In this document: positions 6,283-7,833 of the stretch, in pieces
Layout: every line of letters starts with the position of its first letter
Position numbering within the stretch: position 1 is the stretch's first letter
From: Xanthobacteraceae bacterium
GTDB taxonomy: Bacteria > Pseudomonadota > Alphaproteobacteria > Rhizobiales > Xanthobacteraceae
Assembly: GCA_030039655.1 (NCBI GenBank)
Contig: JASHVC010000016.1
Coordinates: forward strand, 1-7,833
DNA: 7,833 nt
Direction: 5' to 3'
The notes under the pieces: model-generated
What the model saw: the letters and a program-made list of their open reading frames with translations, nothing else
The model's database searches: none
Told to the model about the DNA's origin: nothing
Made by a program: the position numbers and the translations under genes

Positions 6283-6770
6283 ATGTTCGCCCGGCGACGC
6301 GCCCCCAACGCGTGAATCGAACGCATACGATTTCCGATTGGGAAGATATCGACAACCGAGGGGTGAGGGCAACGAACGCCGTTACAAGCCTGTGGACAGC
6401 CGTCCAAAATCCATGACCGGCGAATGGGATTTCAGCTCTGGAACCGGCTGCACCAGGCAAGCAACAGTCCGACAGGGGCCGATAGCTGAAGTGGCCTTTT
6501 TTCACCGCCGATGAAATCGACCCAAATATGATTTGGGAGCCGGTGCCTCGTTCGAGGGAAATGGTCGCGGGTTGGCAACCTTGAACGGAAAATGTCGATT
6601 ACCGGTCAGCAGGCCGTAGGTTGCCTTTGATGATCGAGCCCCGCGTTGCCCGAGTTCGGAGGTCCCCGCCCCGGTGCACCCATTAGGCGCACCGCTAAGT
6701 GGAGGCGTCAATCGCGATTACCGAAAACTTAAGGCTTATTGTTAACGAAGCCCGTGCGGGATCTGTCTGC
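6283..6770. other. Intergenic stretch without a convincing gene
   Basis: Frames here on both strands have unconvincing composition and no ribosome sites. Visible structure is limited to a 7-bp inverted repeat at 6521-6537 and a weaker hairpin, GGTGC (6673-6677) with GCACC (6689-6693). CCTGTGGACA near 6400 is DnaA-box-like but isolated. Confidence 0.5.
6521..6537. repeat. Perfect inverted repeat CCCAAAT-ATG-ATTTGGG
   Basis: CCCAAAT (6521-6527) is perfectly complementary to ATTTGGG (6531-6537) with a three-base centre. Its symmetry and AT-rich core fit a protein-binding site as well as an RNA hairpin. No gene lies close on either side. Confidence 0.4.
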
Positions 6771-6935
6771 CTATTTTACGGCCGTTGAAACAGAGCCAAA
6801 TACAGTCTTGAGGTTGGTACCGGCGCCTTTCACCACCGCGATCAGGGCTACGGCGATGCCTGATGCAATAAGTCCGTATTCAATGGCGGTTGCTCCGGAC
6901 TCGTCTTTGAGGAAGAGCGTTAGTTTCTGGCGCAT
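6771..6935 (-). CDS. Flp-type pilin precursor (first of two)
   Basis: The 54-residue protein has the full Flp/Fap hallmark: a short charged leader (MRQKLTLFLKDESG), cleavage expected after Gly14 by a CpaA/TadV prepilin peptidase, then mature ATAIEYGLIA with Glu at position +5 and the Tyr beside it, and a hydrophobic segment to about residue 36. The mature pilin is 40 residues and would be assembled into a thin Tad-type IVb pilus used in surface attachment. It is identical to the second pilin at 35 of 54 positions. AAGGG and GGGG upstream of the ATG at 6935 are plausible ribosome sites. No tad/cpa assembly genes are in the window. A plus-strand terminator sits 23 bases ahead of its start. Confidence 0.93.
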   Translation of the reverse strand: MRQKLTLFLKDESGATAIEYGLIASGIAVALIAVVKGAGTNLKTVFGSVSTAVK

Positions 6936-6957
6936 TACCCCGACCCTTCTGTAACGC

Positions 6958-6994
6958 CCCGGGGGAACTGTACCCCTGGGTCTTTAATTTTTTT
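6958..6994 (+). terminator. Plus-strand Rho-independent terminator upstream of the first pilin
   Basis: On the plus strand CCCGGGGG (6958-6965) pairs with CCCCTGGG (6973-6980), including one G-T wobble, around the loop AACTGTA, followed by TCTTTAATTTTTTT (6981-6994). This is a near-ideal terminator for rightward transcription, although the only gene to its left is the pilin on the opposite strand. Read leftward, the stem has a C-A mismatch and no T-run, so it would be a stem-loop in the pilin leader. Confidence 0.6.
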
Positions 6995-7439
6995 GAAATG
7001 TTCGAGGCCAAACCCCGACCAAGAGCCGGCGCTAGAGGCGATGACCATTCAGGGATTCAAACGAAAATTGCGGCGACACAGACGATGGTCATCAGCGCAG
7101 GGACAATCCCACCATCATTGCCACAGCTAGGGCTCTGCCCAACACAAAAGCGATATAGGTCATTGCGCCGAGGTCGCGATCGACCTGTAGCGAGGCGACA
7201 ATTCCTGGTCGCGTCAACGCAGCGTCGATCTTTCGGGGCGTGAGGGATTTTGACGGGCCGCCGGTTGACAAAGCTCTGCCGGTTGAGAGGGCCGGCCGGG
7301 TCTTAGGGATCCAAAGAATTGTCAGCGATGCCGTTTGCGAGTGCCGGCGACGCGCACGAGGACGAGCTTAAACCCGCGCGGGTAAACTACGGCGGCGCGA
7401 AAACTCAAATTAAGACAAAAGACTCGCAATAAGGACCAT
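6995..7439. other. Intergenic stretch between the two pilins
   Basis: No convincing gene is seen. It carries a 9-bp perfect inverted repeat, GATGACCAT (7040-7048) with ATGGTCATC (7085-7093), 36 bases apart, and a 12-bp perfect palindrome ACCCGCGCGGGT (7372-7383). A 23-codon hydrophobic minus-strand frame near 7095-7165 (MTYIAFVLGR...) is too short to call. Confidence 0.45.
7372..7383. repeat. 12-bp perfect palindrome
   Basis: ACCCGCGCGGGT is self-complementary and lies 57 bases before the proposed ACG start of the small membrane ORF. It could be an operator; GC-rich palindromes also arise by chance. Confidence 0.35.
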
Positions 7440-7571
7440 ACGCATCCCACCAAGGAACATCCCCGCGACTTCGGCGTTTACGGCGTGATGGGATGGACGC
7501 TTATCGCCCTTACGATTATCGCCGCGTGTCTCGATTTCCGGGCCACGCAGCGCAAGCGTCGGCGGGTATAA
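7440..7571 (+). CDS. Possible membrane miniprotein with a non-standard start
   Basis: A plus-strand frame ending at TAA 7569-7571 reads THPTKEHPRDFGVYGVMGWT, then LIALTIIAACLDFRATQ and a basic tail RKRRRV: a soluble head, one hydrophobic helix and a positively charged end, the usual form of a small inner-membrane protein. The problem is the start. AAGGA (7431-7435) sits four bases ahead of ACG at 7440, where ATG would be expected; the in-frame alternatives GTG 7485 and ATG 7488 give only 28 or 27 residues and lack a good ribosome site. So it is either a gene started at ACG or elsewhere, a gene whose start has mutated, or a chance frame. The function is unknown. Confidence 0.35.
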   Translation, partial: THPTKEHPRDFGVYGVMGWTLIALTIIAACLDFRATQRKRRRV

Positions 7572-7588
7572 ACCTTCGCGCCGGGTCT

Positions 7589-7620
7589 AAAATGGTAAGG
7601 CCGCCGACGGAGGCGGCTTA
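7589..7620 (-). terminator. Stem-loop terminator overlapping the second pilin's stop
   Basis: On the minus strand GCCGCC (7617-7612) pairs with GGCGGC (7605-7600) around the loop TCCGTC, extendable by TAAG with CTTA across one bulged base, and is followed by CATTTTA. The stem begins inside the TAA stop codon. The T-run is short, so termination strength is uncertain. Confidence 0.5.
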
Positions 7621-7782
7621 TTTCAGTGCCGTGGATATCGATCCAAACGTGGTTTTCAGGTGCGACCCAAGGCCCTGCACAACTGAGATGATCGCGCACG
7701 AAATGCCCGCAGCGAGAAGGCCATACTCAATGGCCGTCGCGCCCGACTCGTCTTTTAGGAAGGTGTGGATGCGCTTGACCAT
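7618..7782 (-). CDS. Flp-type pilin precursor (second of two)
   Basis: The 54-residue protein starts MVKRIHTFLKDESG and continues ATAIEYGLLAAGISCAIISVV, so it has the same leader, Gly14 cleavage point, Glu+5 and hydrophobic spine as the first pilin, with 35 of 54 identical residues. It differs in the variable spine and carries a single cysteine (Cys29) in the membrane/spine segment. The frame is open upstream to a TTG at the window edge, but the extra residues are not pilin-like, so I choose ATG at 7782. The ribosome site is weak: AAGGGCC lies about 15 bases upstream. The two pilins probably arose by duplication and could be alternative subunits of one Tad pilus. Confidence 0.92.
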   Translation of the reverse strand: MVKRIHTFLKDESGATAIEYGLLAAGISCAIISVVQGLGSHLKTTFGSISTALK

Positions 7783-7804
7783 GCGCGAAATGTAGGCAGG
7801 CCCT

Positions 7805-7833
7805 TTAAACGGCGGGTAAACTGATACCGTCAA
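7805..7833 (-). promoter_or_regulatory. Possible promoter of the second pilin
   Basis: On the minus strand TTGACG (7833-7828) is followed after 17 bases by GTTTAA (7810-7805), 22 bases before the ATG. The -35 is good and the -10 is poor; the window edge limits the view. Confidence 0.28.

Noticed and set aside
6305..6325. GTGAATCGAACGC as a tRNA T-arm remnant
   Set aside because: No cloverleaf, anticodon arm or acceptor pairing can be drawn around it on either strand.
6023..6505. Minus-strand 160-residue frame
   Set aside because: It overlaps the 49-residue membrane protein in a different phase, has no recognisable domain and no ribosome site.

Overview
The window looks like ordinary chromosome from a GC-rich alphaproteobacterium, most likely of the Hyphomicrobiales (Bradyrhizobium/Xanthobacteraceae-like). 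The evidence is high-GC codon use, an alphaproteobacterial-type Mrp/ApbC with an N-terminal MIP18 domain and a long Pro/Gly/Arg linker, two short Flp-type pilins, and several small secreted or single-helix proteins. This placement is an inference from protein style; there is no rRNA or other phylogenetic marker. I see no tRNA, rRNA, CRISPR array, insertion sequence or phage gene.

Layout. Bases 1-201 hold the N-terminal part of a minus-strand membrane protein running off the left edge. Bases 202-1159 have no convincing protein gene, but contain two related structured elements, A (about 640-815) and B (about 947-1090), about 310 bp apart. They share four sequence blocks in the same order and the same bulged hairpin, and each is followed by a strong stem-loop. 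They are the best candidates here for something undescribed: paired small RNAs, or tandem leader elements of the next gene. From 1160 to 2764 runs an N-acyl-D-amino-acid deacylase-family amidohydrolase. It converges, 32 bp apart, on a minus-strand Mrp/ApbC P-loop iron-sulfur cluster carrier (2797-3936). Divergent from mrp lie an unknown protein of about 184 residues (4072-4626) and a 3-hydroxyisobutyrate dehydrogenase-family oxidoreductase (4698-5567).

The right third (5568-7833) is sparse and made of miniproteins: a secreted 71-residue cysteine-containing protein with a terminator, a 49-residue membrane miniprotein on the minus strand, and two 54-residue Flp pilins on the minus strand about 680 bp apart. 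Between the pilins is a possible small membrane ORF on the plus strand that lacks a normal start codon. A textbook terminator just upstream of the first pilin is oriented for plus-strand transcription, so an antisense transcript across that pilin is possible.

Functionally the window is a mosaic of single genes, not one pathway. The deacylase and the dehydrogenase suggest amino-acid and branched-chain catabolism, Mrp serves iron-sulfur protein maturation, and the pilins would need a Tad secretion machine encoded elsewhere.
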